A stretch of DNA of 50,318 nt from an uncultured Actinomyces sp. (GCA_900556405.1 USPB01000001.1:1-50318), one strand, 5' to 3'. Counted from the stretch's first letter, positions 6,047 to 15,129 are shown. Notes: generated from the letters alone by a model not told the origin. Numbers and translations: made by a program.

Positions 6047-7746
6047 TTCTTAACTCCTTCGAACAGGAAGCGACGCAGCGTCCGCTCCTCATCCTGACGC
6101 TGACGGTAGAGGAATGTTTCGATGTCCTTATCGCCGCGATCATCCTGTCGTTCGAACAGTGAACGCACGTCGTCCGTATTCGTATCGGGGTTGGCCTTGG
6201 AGAACTCCTCGATGCGGGCGGACTGGGCCTTCTCCTGCTGCTCAACGAAGCTGCGGTAGCTGGCCTGCTGGTCGTTGCGCTGCTGCGACATGAAGGTGTC
6301 AAAGTCCCTGGATGTCGCCTGCGGGTGATCCTGCACGTACTGGCGGATCTGCGTTTCCTCATCGGTACGTTGACGCGACAGGAAGTCCGTCATCGCGTCC
6401 TGCTGCTGTTGCTGGTTGGACTCGATAAGGGTCTTTATCTGGGAGATATCCGTACCCGGATGCGCCTCAGCGTAGCGTGCGAGAGCCTCGCTCTGGTCTT
6501 CCTTCTGGCGCTCGTAGAACTGCGACAGATCGGTGTTTTCGTCATCGCGCTGCTTCTCGAGGAACGCGCGAAGATCGTCCTCGTTCGAGGTGATCTTGTC
6601 GTGGCCGCCAAGGAGACTGTCGAAGTCATTACCGGGGGCACTGTGGTCCCCGTGCTTGCCATCGGAACCATCGTGGCCGTCGGAACCGTCCTTGCCGTCA
6701 TGACCGTCGTGACCGGAACCGTCCTTGCCGTCATGACCATCGTGACCGTTCGAACCATCGTGACCGTCGGAACCGTCCTTGCCGTCATGACCGTCGTGAC
6801 CGTCGGAACCGTCCTTGCCGTCATGACCATCGTGACCGTCGGAACCATCCTTGCCATCGTGGCCCGAACCGTCGTGACCGGAGCCATCGTGGCCCGAACC
6901 GTCGTGACCGGAACCGTCGTGGCCCGAACCATCGTGACCCGAACCATCGTGACCCGAACCATCGTGACCCGAACCATCGTGGCCTGAACCGTCAGAGCCG
7001 CCAGAACCATCAGAACTGCCGGAGCCGCCGGAGCTATGCGTGCCAGGGGTCGGAGGAATCGGGGTGGAAGGCTTATCGCCGCTGGAATCACCGCCGCCGG
7101 AGCCATCGTGGCCCGAACCGTCGTGACCCGAACCGTCAGAGCCGCCAGAACCGTCAGAGCCACCGGAGCCGCCGGAGCTATGCGTGCCAGGGGTCGGAGG
7201 AATCGGGGTAGAGGGCTTGTCGTCCCCGGAGCCATCGCCGCCGCCGCTGGAATCTCCACCACCACCGCTGCTGGAACCGCCACCGCCACTGCTGGAACCG
7301 CCGCCGCCGCTGCTGGAACCACCACCGCCGCCGCTGCTGGAACCGCCACCACCGCTGCTGGAACCACCGCCGCCGGGCGAGGGCGTCGGAGAAGGACCAG
7401 GCTGAGGCTGAGGCTGCGGATTGTCCTGCCCCTCATGAGCCTTCTTAATATCCTCCTTGATTTTCTGCTCAAGATCGTCCATCTCCTGAGCCCATTGAAG
7501 GAGGCAGTTAACGAGACGCTTCTCGGCACCGGCGCAGTCGGTGATCATCTTGGTCAGATTCTCGATCTGCGAATTGACGGGAGGAGCGAAGAAGGCACAC
7601 ATGAGGCCGAACGCATTGCCGCTGGCCTGACCATGCGTCGCGTTAGCGACACCCACATTCTTGTCGAGGGCCGATGCGTTGTCGCTGACCGTGGATGCGT
7701 GGCTACGGATTGTCGCCGTATTGACGCCGAGATCCACCCCGCTCAT
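6043..7746 (-). CDS. EspC-like T7SS protein with collagen-like stalk and 15-residue-repeat domain
   Basis: 567 residues in three parts. Residues about 1-105 are a helical hairpin like EspC/type VII secretion target domains. Residues about 115-385 are low-complexity: GGGGSSS linkers, a duplicated block with PSTPIPPTPGTHSS, then many GHD, GKD and GSD triplets (Gly-X-Asp, collagen-like). Residues 390-567 are twelve tandem 15-residue helical units: column 3 is always hydrophobic, column 6 is mostly Phe/Tyr, and column 10 is mostly Gln/Asn/His. The ATG at 7746 overlaps the upstream stop in ATGA, and the stop overlaps the next start in GTGA. The likely role is an exported surface protein; this is inference. 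I do not recognise the C-terminal repeat as a named domain. Confidence 0.8.
   Translation of the reverse strand: MSGVDLGVNTATIRSHASTVSDNASALDKNVGVANATHGQASGNAFGLMCAFFAPPVNSQIENLTKMITDCAGAEKRLVNCLLQWAQEMDDLEQKIKEDIKKAHEGQDNPQPQPQPGPSPTPSPGGGGSSSGGGGSSSGGGGGSSSGGGGSSSGGGGSSSGGGGDSSGGGDGSGDDKPSTPIPPTPGTHSSGGSGGSDGSGGSDGSGHDGSGHDGSGGGDSSGDKPSTPIPPTPGTHSSGGSGSSDGSGGSDGSGHDGSGHDGSGHDGSGHDGSGHDGSGHDGSGHDGSGHDGSGHDGKDGSDGHDGHDGKDGSDGHDGHDGKDGSDGHDGSNGHDGHDGKDGSGHDGHDGKDGSDGHDGSDGKHGDHSAPGNDFDSLLGGHDKITSNEDDLRAFLEKQRDDENTDLSQFYERQKEDQSEALARYAEAHPGTDISQIKTLIESNQQQQQDAMTDFLSRQRTDEETQIRQYVQDHPQATSRDFDTFMSQQRNDQQASYRSFVEQQEKAQSARIEEFSKANPDTNTDDVRSLFERQDDRGDKDIETFLYRQRQDEERTLRRFLFEGVKK
6640..7000 (-). repeat. 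Coding repeats for the Gly-X-Asp stalk
   Basis: Nine- and 15-bp units on the minus strand encode runs of GHDGS and GHDGKDGSD. A larger duplication (about 7020-7220) repeats the GKPSTPIPPTPGTHSS-type block. The region is a candidate for length variation. Confidence 0.8.
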
Positions 7747-8138
7747 CGCTGACCAGCACCCAACGACCCGAGGGTCGAATCGACGCTATTGAGGTACTCC
7801 TTGAGGGAACCGCCGTCCTCGCCGAAGCGCATGGTCGTCTGCGTACGCACGTAGTCACGCATGTTGCGCCCGGCGTCGGCGTACGCCTCCATGATCGCTT
7901 CTTCAACGTCGCGACCGGTGCCTTCGAGCGCGTCATCATCGATGGACAGTCGGACGAGCCGGCCGTTCGGATCGACCTCCACCTCGACCTCACGGCGGGA
8001 GTCGAAGCCGGTCGCCTTCGCGTTCTTGAGGAGTTCAACGAGGTCGCGAGCATCGGTAGCGCGCTTTTCGGCGGCAGCCATCTGAGCTCGGAGGGTCTGC
8101 TTTACTTCTTCGGGGGTACGCCCCATCACATCTACCAT
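7743..8138 (-). CDS. YbaB/EbfC-family protein in the T7SS string
   Basis: 131 residues with the shape of the YbaB/EbfC nucleoid-associated family: a long N-terminal helix (about 5-40), then a strand region (REVEVEVDPNGRLVRLSID) and a second long helix (about 70-100). YbaB-like genes are often placed beside actinobacterial T7SS substrate genes, where their role is not settled (DNA binding or chaperone-like). It is followed with an ATGA overlap by the EspC-like gene. The start at 8138 is preceded by a weak AGGAT and, further up, by a perfect 16-bp palindrome. An in-frame ATG at 8126 is an alternative start. Confidence 0.75.
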   Translation of the reverse strand: MVDVMGRTPEEVKQTLRAQMAAAEKRATDARDLVELLKNAKATGFDSRREVEVEVDPNGRLVRLSIDDDALEGTGRDVEEAIMEAYADAGRNMRDYVRTQTTMRFGEDGGSLKEYLNSVDSTLGSLGAGQR

Positions 8139-8161
8139 ACGGTTATCCTAACTGAGTTCCA

Positions 8162-8177
8162 CGGTGTACGTACACCG
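8162..8177. promoter_or_regulatory. Perfect 16-bp palindrome before the YbaB-like gene
   Basis: CGGTGTACGTACACCG is an exact 16-bp palindrome 24 bp upstream of the start at 8138, in the only sizeable gap of the minus-strand string at this point. Position and symmetry suggest an operator for a dimeric regulator controlling the three downstream substrate-like genes. The regulator is not identified. Confidence 0.5.
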
Positions 8178-8255
8178 CTTCAACTGACGAGACAGCTCAG
8201 AGATTCCGGCCTCTCCAGATGCCGTCTATACGTTCAGTATTGAAGCATATTGTCT

Positions 8256-8274
8256 GTGAGCGACGAGCGCTCAC
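8256..8274 (-). other. Hairpin just after the first subtilase gene
   Basis: Arms GTGAGCG (8256-8262) and CGCTCAC (8268-8274) with a 5-nt loop lie right at the stop of the subtilase gene. No T-run follows on the minus strand. It may act as a weak terminator or 3' end stabiliser. Confidence 0.4.
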
Positions 8275-9482
8275 TAATCCGCGTGATAGCGCGGGCTCGT
8301 CCCCAGGTGAGCCGGGTAGCCATAGGCATCCGAGTTCACCACGCGTTCGTCGAAGCCCCGGTAGACGTACTCGTCGTCGTTGAAGATTGCACGCGGATCA
8401 ACAACCCCGGCTGCATAGTCCTCAAAGTTATCGAAGGTCACGACGAGATCACCGCCCTTGTCTTCGAAGGGATTCGCGTCCCGATACTGTGTGGGGTCAG
8501 AAGCGAGGAGAGCCACCGGATCAACCTCACCGTAACCGGTTCGTTCATTCCATTGTCCACCGGATCCGCTGGCCGTGGCGGCGAGCGCCTGCAGGATCTG
8601 GTCTGATGTTATGTCGCTGCCAAAACCTGCCCACGCCAGCGCGAGAACACCGGCGATCAGAGGCGCGGAAAACGACGTTCCCGCGACCGTGTAGATACTA
8701 TTCGTGCTGGCCCTCCGCGCGACTCCCTCGCCGACAGCGACGAGGGACACACCATCACCCCAGTTCGAGTAGTCCGCGTATCGCCCATCCGTCTCGAGAG
8801 CGCCGGCACCAATGACACCACCCCACGTGCCGAGAACGTCGTCCGGATTGCGTTGTCCTTCGTTGCCCATCGATACGACGACCGGTACGCCTCGTACAAC
8901 GGCGCGGGCCACCGCCCAGCGCAACGACTCTGCATCGCTGCGGGCAAAGGACGTGGAGATAGAGATAATGTTCGCGCCGTCATTCAGCGCCTGTTCGATG
9001 AGGCCCGCTTGATCCGCGAGAGCATGCGAATTACTTCCGAGGGAGCAATCCGACCCGGCGTCTCGCTTGAGACCTGCCTGCGCGTAGCTATAAATCGTCG
9101 CGCCGGGGGCGACACCGAAGTCGGGAGCAACCAGAAACTGAGCGATATACGTCGCGTGATCGTTGGTCTCCTGATCTGTTTGAACGGTGCACGGGGTCTT
9201 GTCTTGAATGTCAGCACCCGCCAGCTCAGGAATCGAGGTGTCGATATACCCATCGATAACGGCGATGATCACGCCCTCTCCCGTGTATCCCTGTGCGTGC
9301 AGAGAGGCCAGAGAATAGCGCGAGTAATAGGCCTCGTCGGCAGCTGTAATCTGATGGTCCACCGCATGGGCAGGAGCCACGGGGACGACGGGCGCCACCA
9401 CGATGCCTGCCGCCAGCGCGCACGCCGACGCCATCACGCCCAGGGTGCGCAGGCCTCGCGACCAACGGAAAGAAAGGCTCAT
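8274..9482 (-). CDS. Secreted mycosin-like S8 subtilase without membrane anchor, paralogue 1
   Basis: 402-residue serine protease with a signal peptide (about 1-40, cleavage near AHA-VD). Triad residues are Asp77 (AVIDG), His109 (DHATYIA) and Ser about 270 (GTSFSAP); the oxyanion Asn lies in SMGNEG. Cys98 and a second Cys in GSDCSLG may form a disulfide near the active site. Unlike MycP there is no C-terminal membrane helix. Instead it ends in an about 80-residue block (NPFEDKG onward) closing with HLGTSPRYH, shared by three other proteases of this window. The start follows AAGAGGAG. It is nearly a tandem copy of the gene at 9530, 47 bp away. It may process or be exported by the T7SS; its target is unknown. 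Confidence 0.85.
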   Translation of the reverse strand: MSLSFRWSRGLRTLGVMASACALAAGIVVAPVVPVAPAHAVDHQITAADEAYYSRYSLASLHAQGYTGEGVIIAVIDGYIDTSIPELAGADIQDKTPCTVQTDQETNDHATYIAQFLVAPDFGVAPGATIYSYAQAGLKRDAGSDCSLGSNSHALADQAGLIEQALNDGANIISISTSFARSDAESLRWAVARAVVRGVPVVVSMGNEGQRNPDDVLGTWGGVIGAGALETDGRYADYSNWGDGVSLVAVGEGVARRASTNSIYTVAGTSFSAPLIAGVLALAWAGFGSDITSDQILQALAATASGSGGQWNERTGYGEVDPVALLASDPTQYRDANPFEDKGGDLVVTFDNFEDYAAGVVDPRAIFNDDEYVYRGFDERVVNSDAYGYPAHLGTSPRYHAD

Positions 9483-9529
9483 GTTTTCTCCTCTTTCGTC
9501 ACTTCACTGACGCTGCCACCGCTAGGGCA

Positions 9530-10732
9530 CTATTGCTGGGCGTGATAGCGCGGGCTCGTGCCCAGATGGGCTGGGAATCCGTAGGCGCCAGAATCCACTA
9601 CCCGTTCGTCGATTCCTCGATAGACGTACTCGTTATCGTTGTATATGTCTTCGGGATCCACGAGGCCATCAACATAATCGTCGATGTCGTCGGAAGTCAG
9701 CACGGGATCGTTACCCTTGTCTTCAAAGGGGTTCTCATCCGGGTACTGCGTCGGGTCAGAGGCAAGGAAGGCCACGGGGTCGATCTCCCCGAAACCGGTC
9801 CGATCGTTCCATTGACCGCCCGAGCCGCGAGCCGTGGCAGCCAGTGCCTGCAGAATCTGCCCCGACGGCACATCACCATCGAAGCCGTTCCATGCCAGGG
9901 CCAGGACGCCGGCAATCAGCGGCGTCGAAAACGAGGTCCCTTCGACCGTCTTCAGCTGATTGGTGCTGGCCTCACGCGCGTAGAACTGCCCGACGGCGGC
10001 GATGGAGACTCCGTCACCCCAGTTGGAGTAGTCCGCGTATTGTCCGTCGGTTGCGAGCGCAGCGGAGCCAATCACACCGGCGAAGGGTCCCATGGTATCG
10101 GACGCGTTGTACTCGCCGTCGTTACCCATTGATACAACAACGGGAACGCCTGCTGCTACCGCGCGGGAAACCGCCCACCGCAGCGATTCCTCGTCGGCCT
10201 CGTTGTAGGAGGATGTGATAACGATGATGTTCGCGCCGTCGTTGAGCGCCTGCTCGATGAGACTCGGCTTGCGCGCCAGAGCGGCCGAATTGGATCCGAG
10301 GGCACAGTCCGAATCCACGTCCCCCCAGTCGTCCGCGTACGCGTAGTTGTAGATCGTCGCGCCGGGAGCGACCCCGAAGTCGGGCGCAACCAGGATCTGG
10401 GCGACTTCGGTCGCGTGATCGTCAGACTCCGCGTCATTGGTGACCTCACAGGGGGTCTTGTCCTGGATGTCTGCACCCTGAAGTTCGGGGATTGAGGCGT
10501 CGATATGACTGTCGATAACAGCAACGATGACGCCGTCGCCGCGATACCCGCGTGCGTGCAGGTCAGCCAGTGAATAGCGGGAATAGTAGGCCTCGTCGGA
10601 TGCCTGTACCTTGTGAGAATCCGCGTGCGCGGCCGGTGAAGGAGCCACCAGCGTGCCCACCGCGAGAAGGCAGGCCGACACCGTCACGCACAGGGCGCGC
10701 AGGCGTTGGAAACGATTAACCAATGGCGTCAT
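9530..10732 (-). CDS. Secreted mycosin-like S8 subtilase without membrane anchor, paralogue 2
   Basis: 400 residues, clearly a tandem duplicate of the gene at 8274. It has a signal peptide (about 1-37), triad Asp74 (AVIDSH), His106 (DHATEVA) and Ser in GTSFSTP, and oxyanion Asn in SMGNDG. It carries the same C-terminal block from DENPFEDKG to HLGTSPRYH and no membrane helix. The conserved Cys pair (DKTPC, DSDC) is kept. An AGAGGAA precedes the ATG at 10732. It follows mycP by 130 bp in the same direction. All catalytic residues are intact, so it is expected to be active. Confidence 0.85.
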   Translation of the reverse strand: MTPLVNRFQRLRALCVTVSACLLAVGTLVAPSPAAHADSHKVQASDEAYYSRYSLADLHARGYRGDGVIVAVIDSHIDASIPELQGADIQDKTPCEVTNDAESDDHATEVAQILVAPDFGVAPGATIYNYAYADDWGDVDSDCALGSNSAALARKPSLIEQALNDGANIIVITSSYNEADEESLRWAVSRAVAAGVPVVVSMGNDGEYNASDTMGPFAGVIGSAALATDGQYADYSNWGDGVSIAAVGQFYAREASTNQLKTVEGTSFSTPLIAGVLALAWNGFDGDVPSGQILQALAATARGSGGQWNDRTGFGEIDPVAFLASDPTQYPDENPFEDKGNDPVLTSDDIDDYVDGLVDPEDIYNDNEYVYRGIDERVVDSGAYGFPAHLGTSPRYHAQQ

Positions 10733-10862
10733 TATTGTCGTTCCTCTCGGTGAATCGGGTGGGTGGGGGCGACCTGCGCCGTGTCAGCGGACGGCAGGGC
10801 GCGCGAGACGCGAGGGCGCAGTGACCAGAGCTACGACACCAGCGCTCCTGCGGCGCCTCGCC

Positions 10863-12287
10863 TCACGACAGGTCTTCGTCTGGCTCTTCGACGACCGCGG
10901 GCCTGCCGCGCAGGTGCGACAGGATCACGAGGCCGGCGATCATGGCGACACCGAGCACGGCGATCGCGGAGACGATGTAGGCGCGGACCGTCAGGTTGTT
11001 ATCCCGTTGCGTCAGGTTCGGCGAGGCGACAGCGGGGCGGGCGGGGGCGGGATGCTCAGCCGCGTTGGGGTGCGCTGGCCCGTATCTCGTGCCGATGTCG
11101 GTGAAGGTCAGCGCGTCAAAGGGGGCGACGATCCCCCACCCGAGCCCATCGGTGCGTTGGTCGGCGGTGCCGCGTACGGCTGTCACCTCCAGGCGGTACT
11201 TCCACATCTCGGGTCCCTCGTCCGGGTACGCCGACGCGATGAGCGCCGCGAAACCTGCGGCGTAGGCGGTCGCATAGGAGGAGGAGGGCATCGGCTGGTC
11301 GCCCTGGTATCCGCCGACGAGGCAGTCGGCCTGGTTGAACCATGTCGTGAGGATGACGCCGGCTGGAACAGCGATCCCGACGTGCGAACCGTGCACCTGC
11401 TGGTCGGAGGCTGACCCGTCAGCGTTCGAGGCCGTCACGCCGAGGACGCTCTCGTAGGCGGCCGGATACACGACCTTGTTTTGCTCCTGCCCCTGGTACA
11501 CGTTGCCGGTCGAGGCCACGACGAGGGCACGGCCGCGCACGGATCGGATTGCCGCTTCGAGGTTCGCGTCGCCCTCGGCCGCCGACTGGGCGACGACGAT
11601 GATTTGCGCGCCATGGTCGGCAGCCCACTGGATGCCTCTGCCGACCTTGGACATGAAGGTCTCTTCGCCTTCCTTCGTCGAAGTATCCTGCTCGAGGCCA
11701 GTGTCCACGCGGACGGGAAGAATCGTCGCCTCGGGGGCGACGCCGATGAGGCCAGAGTTCTTTGACTCGGGCAGTTCGCGGGCAGCAATCGCGCCGGCGA
11801 TCGCGGTCCCATGCTCGCCGACGTCGACGCGCCCGTCGGTGTTTTCGCCACTCAGATCCACGCCGGGGAGCACCACGGGGCCGTCGGAGGACTGAAAGTG
11901 TTCATTGCCTGCGGCCACACCCGAGTCGACGATGGCGACAGTCACGCCCTTGCCGCGGGAAATCTCCCACGCGCGCCGCACGCCCACGGCATCGAAGATC
12001 TCGGGCTGGTTCTTAATGTACGACGGCGAGTTCTCGGAGCATTTCCCGTCCCCTGAGTCGGCCGGGGTGGTCGGCGTCGGGGAGGGAGATGCAGTCGGGG
12101 TGGGACGCACACTCGGCGTCGGCACCGGGTCGGCGTGCGCGGGGGCCGGGCCAAACGCGCCCCCAGCCCCGGCCTCGTCCGAGGGGGTGAGGGGGGCGAC
12201 CAGGGCGGCGAGCGTCAGGCCGGCGATCAGGGATGCCCCGACGAGGCCTCGGCCCAGCGCCCAGGATCTGGCACGTATGCGGATCAC
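10863..12287 (-). CDS. mycP: Mycosin MycP, membrane-anchored T7SS protease
   Basis: Subtilisin-like protease that caps the periplasm-side of the T7SS membrane complex in mycobacteria. From the GTG at 12287 it has 474 residues: N-terminal hydrophobic signal (about 10-35), a Pro/Thr-rich linker (50-78), the S8 domain with Asp121 (AIVDSG), His159 (GEHGTAIA) and a Ser motif SSSYATAY in place of the usual GTSFATP, then a C-terminal membrane helix (about 435-457) and a short acidic tail. The weak match at the Ser motif (Gly and Pro replaced) is notable, but the Ser is present. The GTG start overlaps the eccB stop in GTGA, which decides the start. It is the only one of five proteases here with the classic anchor. 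Confidence 0.9.
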   Translation of the reverse strand: MIRIRARSWALGRGLVGASLIAGLTLAALVAPLTPSDEAGAGGAFGPAPAHADPVPTPSVRPTPTASPSPTPTTPADSGDGKCSENSPSYIKNQPEIFDAVGVRRAWEISRGKGVTVAIVDSGVAAGNEHFQSSDGPVVLPGVDLSGENTDGRVDVGEHGTAIAGAIAARELPESKNSGLIGVAPEATILPVRVDTGLEQDTSTKEGEETFMSKVGRGIQWAADHGAQIIVVAQSAAEGDANLEAAIRSVRGRALVVASTGNVYQGQEQNKVVYPAAYESVLGVTASNADGSASDQQVHGSHVGIAVPAGVILTTWFNQADCLVGGYQGDQPMPSSSYATAYAAGFAALIASAYPDEGPEMWKYRLEVTAVRGTADQRTDGLGWGIVAPFDALTFTDIGTRYGPAHPNAAEHPAPARPAVASPNLTQRDNNLTVRAYIVSAIAVLGVAMIAGLVILSHLRGRPAVVEEPDEDLS

Positions 12288-13735
12288 GACAGCCCCGCTG
12301 AGGTAGCAGCCGCCTGAGGCGTCAACTCCGATCCGGGGGGAATGATATTGCCCCACGCCTGCGGGATCATCGCAACGTCATCCGATGTCCACCCGAGGGC
12401 CTTGAGCGAGACGGCGGGAGCATCGCCAAGCGAATGTCGGTACCCCATATCCGAAATGAAAACGTAGGCACCGGCATCGCCACCGCCCGCCGTCAGGGAC
12501 GCGACGACCCCGGAACCGCCGGCCACGGTGACCGTGCGCGACGTCGTCGGACCACCCGTCGCAGAGACCGATTCAGGGTCGTAGGAGGCCTGGATGGCGC
12601 GCTGCTCCTTCATGGTGTACAGGCCAAATTGCGGAACAGCCTTGTCCTTCGTGTCCATCTTGGTGCACAGGACGGTGCGGCTGGCCGCGTCAAGCTTGTC
12701 GTCCTTCCACTCCGGGTTCGCGAAGTCATCGACGGCGGGCCAGTCCTCGCCGATGAAGTCGGCCTGCACGGGCGCGACGTCCTTGAACATTTCCGTCGGA
12801 TACTGCTCAACCTTCGGTGCGTCCTGGTAGAGCTTGGCCGCAGTTGAATTGAAGACGGCCAAATCGGAGTCGTTGATGACCAGATAGGAGTTGAGGACCT
12901 CGCCATTGGAATTGATCTGTTCGACGACCGTGCCGATCGTCAGGTTCTCATTCTTGAGTGGGCCCGGCAGATTCCTCGCGGGCTCGCCCGCGTTGGGGAT
13001 GTCGCTGTAGCTCCACGGCTTCAAACGCGTGCCGGAGGGGAAGAGGTCGAGCCACTCGGGTTCGACGATGATCGGGTACGCCGTCCTGTTCTGGAAGGAC
13101 AGGACCCAGTCGCCCAGGCGGCTCACGGAGGCGTCAATAAGGTACTTCTTGTGGGTCTTCGCGTCGATGAAGTACTTGTCCTCGCTGCCCACCGCCTGCA
13201 CGAGGGCCGCGGTGGCGGGCTGAAGCGGGAAGTTATCCGTCGGCAGGTCCTGGGCGATCCACGTGTGGTAACTGGTCGGCAGGTCGCAGGAGAGCCACGT
13301 CGAGGCAAGGTCTGCGGATGCAGGCACGTCGTCTGGGACGCCGGGCAGGCCGATCTGGGCACCGCGCGGGGTGTCCTTGAGGGACGAGGCACTGGCACTG
13401 ACGATCGTCAGGCCGGAGTCTCCCGCGAGAAGCTTCGCGGTCGTCACGTTGCTGATCGGGTGTAGCACGCCGTTCACTGACAGGTAGCGCGCGCCCGTGT
13501 CCTTGACGTCGACCAGCTTGTAGTTAGCGTCCGTCAGGTCTGGTTTAGCTGCGAAGCTCCGCAGGGCGATGCCGATGACGCACACAATGATGGCGACGAC
13601 GGCGCCGAAGATGAGAGGCCGCACCGGGGAGGGAGTGTCGACCTCGCGGCCGCCAGGGGTACCCGACGTAAAGGCCGTGATCAGACGGTTTCGGTTGAAG
13701 CGTTGGGCTTCGAGGATATCTTTACTGGTCGGCAT
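12284..13735 (-). CDS. eccB: Type VII secretion core protein EccB
   Basis: Core membrane-complex part of T7SSa. The 483-residue product has a short cytoplasmic N-terminus starting with the family-typical PTSKDILEAQRFNRNRL, one membrane helix (about 40-61) and a large extracytoplasmic region with two Cys (WLSCDLP and TVLCTKM) placed as in the EccB disulfide. Length matches mycobacterial EccB (about 480-510). It starts 3 bp after the eccD stop and overlaps mycP by 4 bp, so eccD-eccB-mycP are one transcription unit. Confidence 0.95.
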   Translation of the reverse strand: MPTSKDILEAQRFNRNRLITAFTSGTPGGREVDTPSPVRPLIFGAVVAIIVCVIGIALRSFAAKPDLTDANYKLVDVKDTGARYLSVNGVLHPISNVTTAKLLAGDSGLTIVSASASSLKDTPRGAQIGLPGVPDDVPASADLASTWLSCDLPTSYHTWIAQDLPTDNFPLQPATAALVQAVGSEDKYFIDAKTHKKYLIDASVSRLGDWVLSFQNRTAYPIIVEPEWLDLFPSGTRLKPWSYSDIPNAGEPARNLPGPLKNENLTIGTVVEQINSNGEVLNSYLVINDSDLAVFNSTAAKLYQDAPKVEQYPTEMFKDVAPVQADFIGEDWPAVDDFANPEWKDDKLDAASRTVLCTKMDTKDKAVPQFGLYTMKEQRAIQASYDPESVSATGGPTTSRTVTVAGGSGVVASLTAGGGDAGAYVFISDMGYRHSLGDAPAVSLKALGWTSDDVAMIPQAWGNIIPPGSELTPQAAATSAGLS

Positions 13736-13738
13736 AGC

Positions 13739-15100
13739 TCAGCCCCACATGTAGACGGCCAAGGGAATCAGGGCAAAAAGCGACAGCACCGAGATAGTGT
13801 CGGCGAGTCGCGTCAGGTGCGGACGCGCACGAGGCCCGACGACGTTCGTGATGACGAGCACGAGGGCAGCCGCAATTGCTGCGAGGGCCACCCACGCCAG
13901 CATCGTTGGTTCCGCGCGGGTGGCGAGGCTCGCGGTGATCAGGATCGTCACCAGACCCGTGAGAACACCGAGGAGGACCTCCACGCGCGCGCGAATCGAG
14001 CGGGTTTGGAGGATCAGGGAGATCGATCCGAGGAAGACGAGGATCATCGGGAGGAGCACTGAACGGGTGCCGGGCGCACTCATCAACGAGACCGCGAGGA
14101 AAATCGCTGCCAGCGCCCCGCCCGCGCGCAAGGCGACGACGAAGACGAAGGAAGTGCCGACCTGGTCGGTGATCGTTTGGGCGGGAATCTGCTCGGTCGT
14201 GTTCGCGTCGAGGATACGCACGGGAATGTGTGCCAGGGCAATCCACGGCGCCATCTGGAGGAGGACGACCACGAAAGCGAAGAGGGCAGCGGAGACGCCG
14301 ACCTGTGAGAGGGAACCGAGAGAGACCAGGAGACCCGTCGTCGCTATCACCGTACCGAGGACGAGGGGTGCCACGATCGAGATGCGGTAACGCTTGGGCA
14401 GTGTGAGGATCGCGAGCGAGCCGACAAGGAGGCCGACACCGATCCAGATCCACCCGGCGGTGTCCCACTGGCTCTGCGTGAGACGAAGCGCGGACGCGCA
14501 GGTCAGAAGGGGCACTGTGTGCGCCAGCGCGATGCCGCTGGGCCGGGGGCTCTGGCGCGTGACGACAGCCGACGTGCCGGTGACGAGGAGGGCAGCGATG
14601 ATGCCGATGACGCCGTAGACGCGGTTGAGCAGCGTGATGCGCTGGGGGTCCAAGGATGCGAGGGCATCCGGGGGCGTGGTCGCCAGGAGGAGGGCGGCAA
14701 CGAAAATGAGGGCAGCGGCAGACAGCGCAGCAAGAATGCGAGCATCATCACGCGTCCAAGGGGTGGACACTCGTTCGACGACTTGACCGACCGCTTCAGT
14801 GAGGTCGTCGTAGACCATGTCGGCAGCGCCTTCACCAAGAGGCTCGAGCGTGAGGGCGGCTCCCGCACGCACACCCTGGGCAGACAGCGACTTCGACTGG
14901 TCCAGCAGACGACCTGACGCGGTCCTCACCGAGAAGCCATCATTTGTCGGCTGATCAGTGAAAGCACCAACGGTTTCAACCATTCCAGGCAACAGCTCCA
15001 CGAGAGGGATCGACTGCGGAATCGTCACGTCACTACGATCAACGCCATAGGTAATCGTGAGCGGAATCAGCGCCACTCCTCGAGATGTTTTCGTTGCCAT
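13739..15100 (-). CDS. eccD: Type VII secretion integral membrane protein EccD (first copy)
   Basis: The 453-residue product has an N-terminal ubiquitin-like domain (about 10-100) followed by about eleven membrane helices (from about 122), the EccD plan. It heads the minus-strand string eccD-eccB-mycP. A good ribosome site (GGGAGGA) precedes the ATG at 15100, and a likely promoter lies at 15130-15158. A second, divergent EccD is encoded at 17754-19175. In mycobacterial complexes EccD forms dimers, so the two could pair as a heterodimer here; that is inference. Confidence 0.92.
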   Translation of the reverse strand: MATKTSRGVALIPLTITYGVDRSDVTIPQSIPLVELLPGMVETVGAFTDQPTNDGFSVRTASGRLLDQSKSLSAQGVRAGAALTLEPLGEGAADMVYDDLTEAVGQVVERVSTPWTRDDARILAALSAAALIFVAALLLATTPPDALASLDPQRITLLNRVYGVIGIIAALLVTGTSAVVTRQSPRPSGIALAHTVPLLTCASALRLTQSQWDTAGWIWIGVGLLVGSLAILTLPKRYRISIVAPLVLGTVIATTGLLVSLGSLSQVGVSAALFAFVVVLLQMAPWIALAHIPVRILDANTTEQIPAQTITDQVGTSFVFVVALRAGGALAAIFLAVSLMSAPGTRSVLLPMILVFLGSISLILQTRSIRARVEVLLGVLTGLVTILITASLATRAEPTMLAWVALAAIAAALVLVITNVVGPRARPHLTRLADTISVLSLFALIPLAVYMWG

Positions 15101-15129
15101 ATGGTCCTCCCGTTTGCCGCGTGATGGGG

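Noticed and set aside
4451..6097. Long plus-strand Val/Ala/Thr-rich frame opposite the His-tailed gene
   Set aside because: It arises from the coding repeats on the other strand. The minus frame has a ribosome site, coupling to its neighbour and a T7SS-like N-terminus.
4589..7746. Transposon or prophage origin for the repeat-rich genes
   Set aside because: No transposase, integrase, att-like repeats or target-site duplications are seen, and the genes are tightly coupled to the T7SS string.
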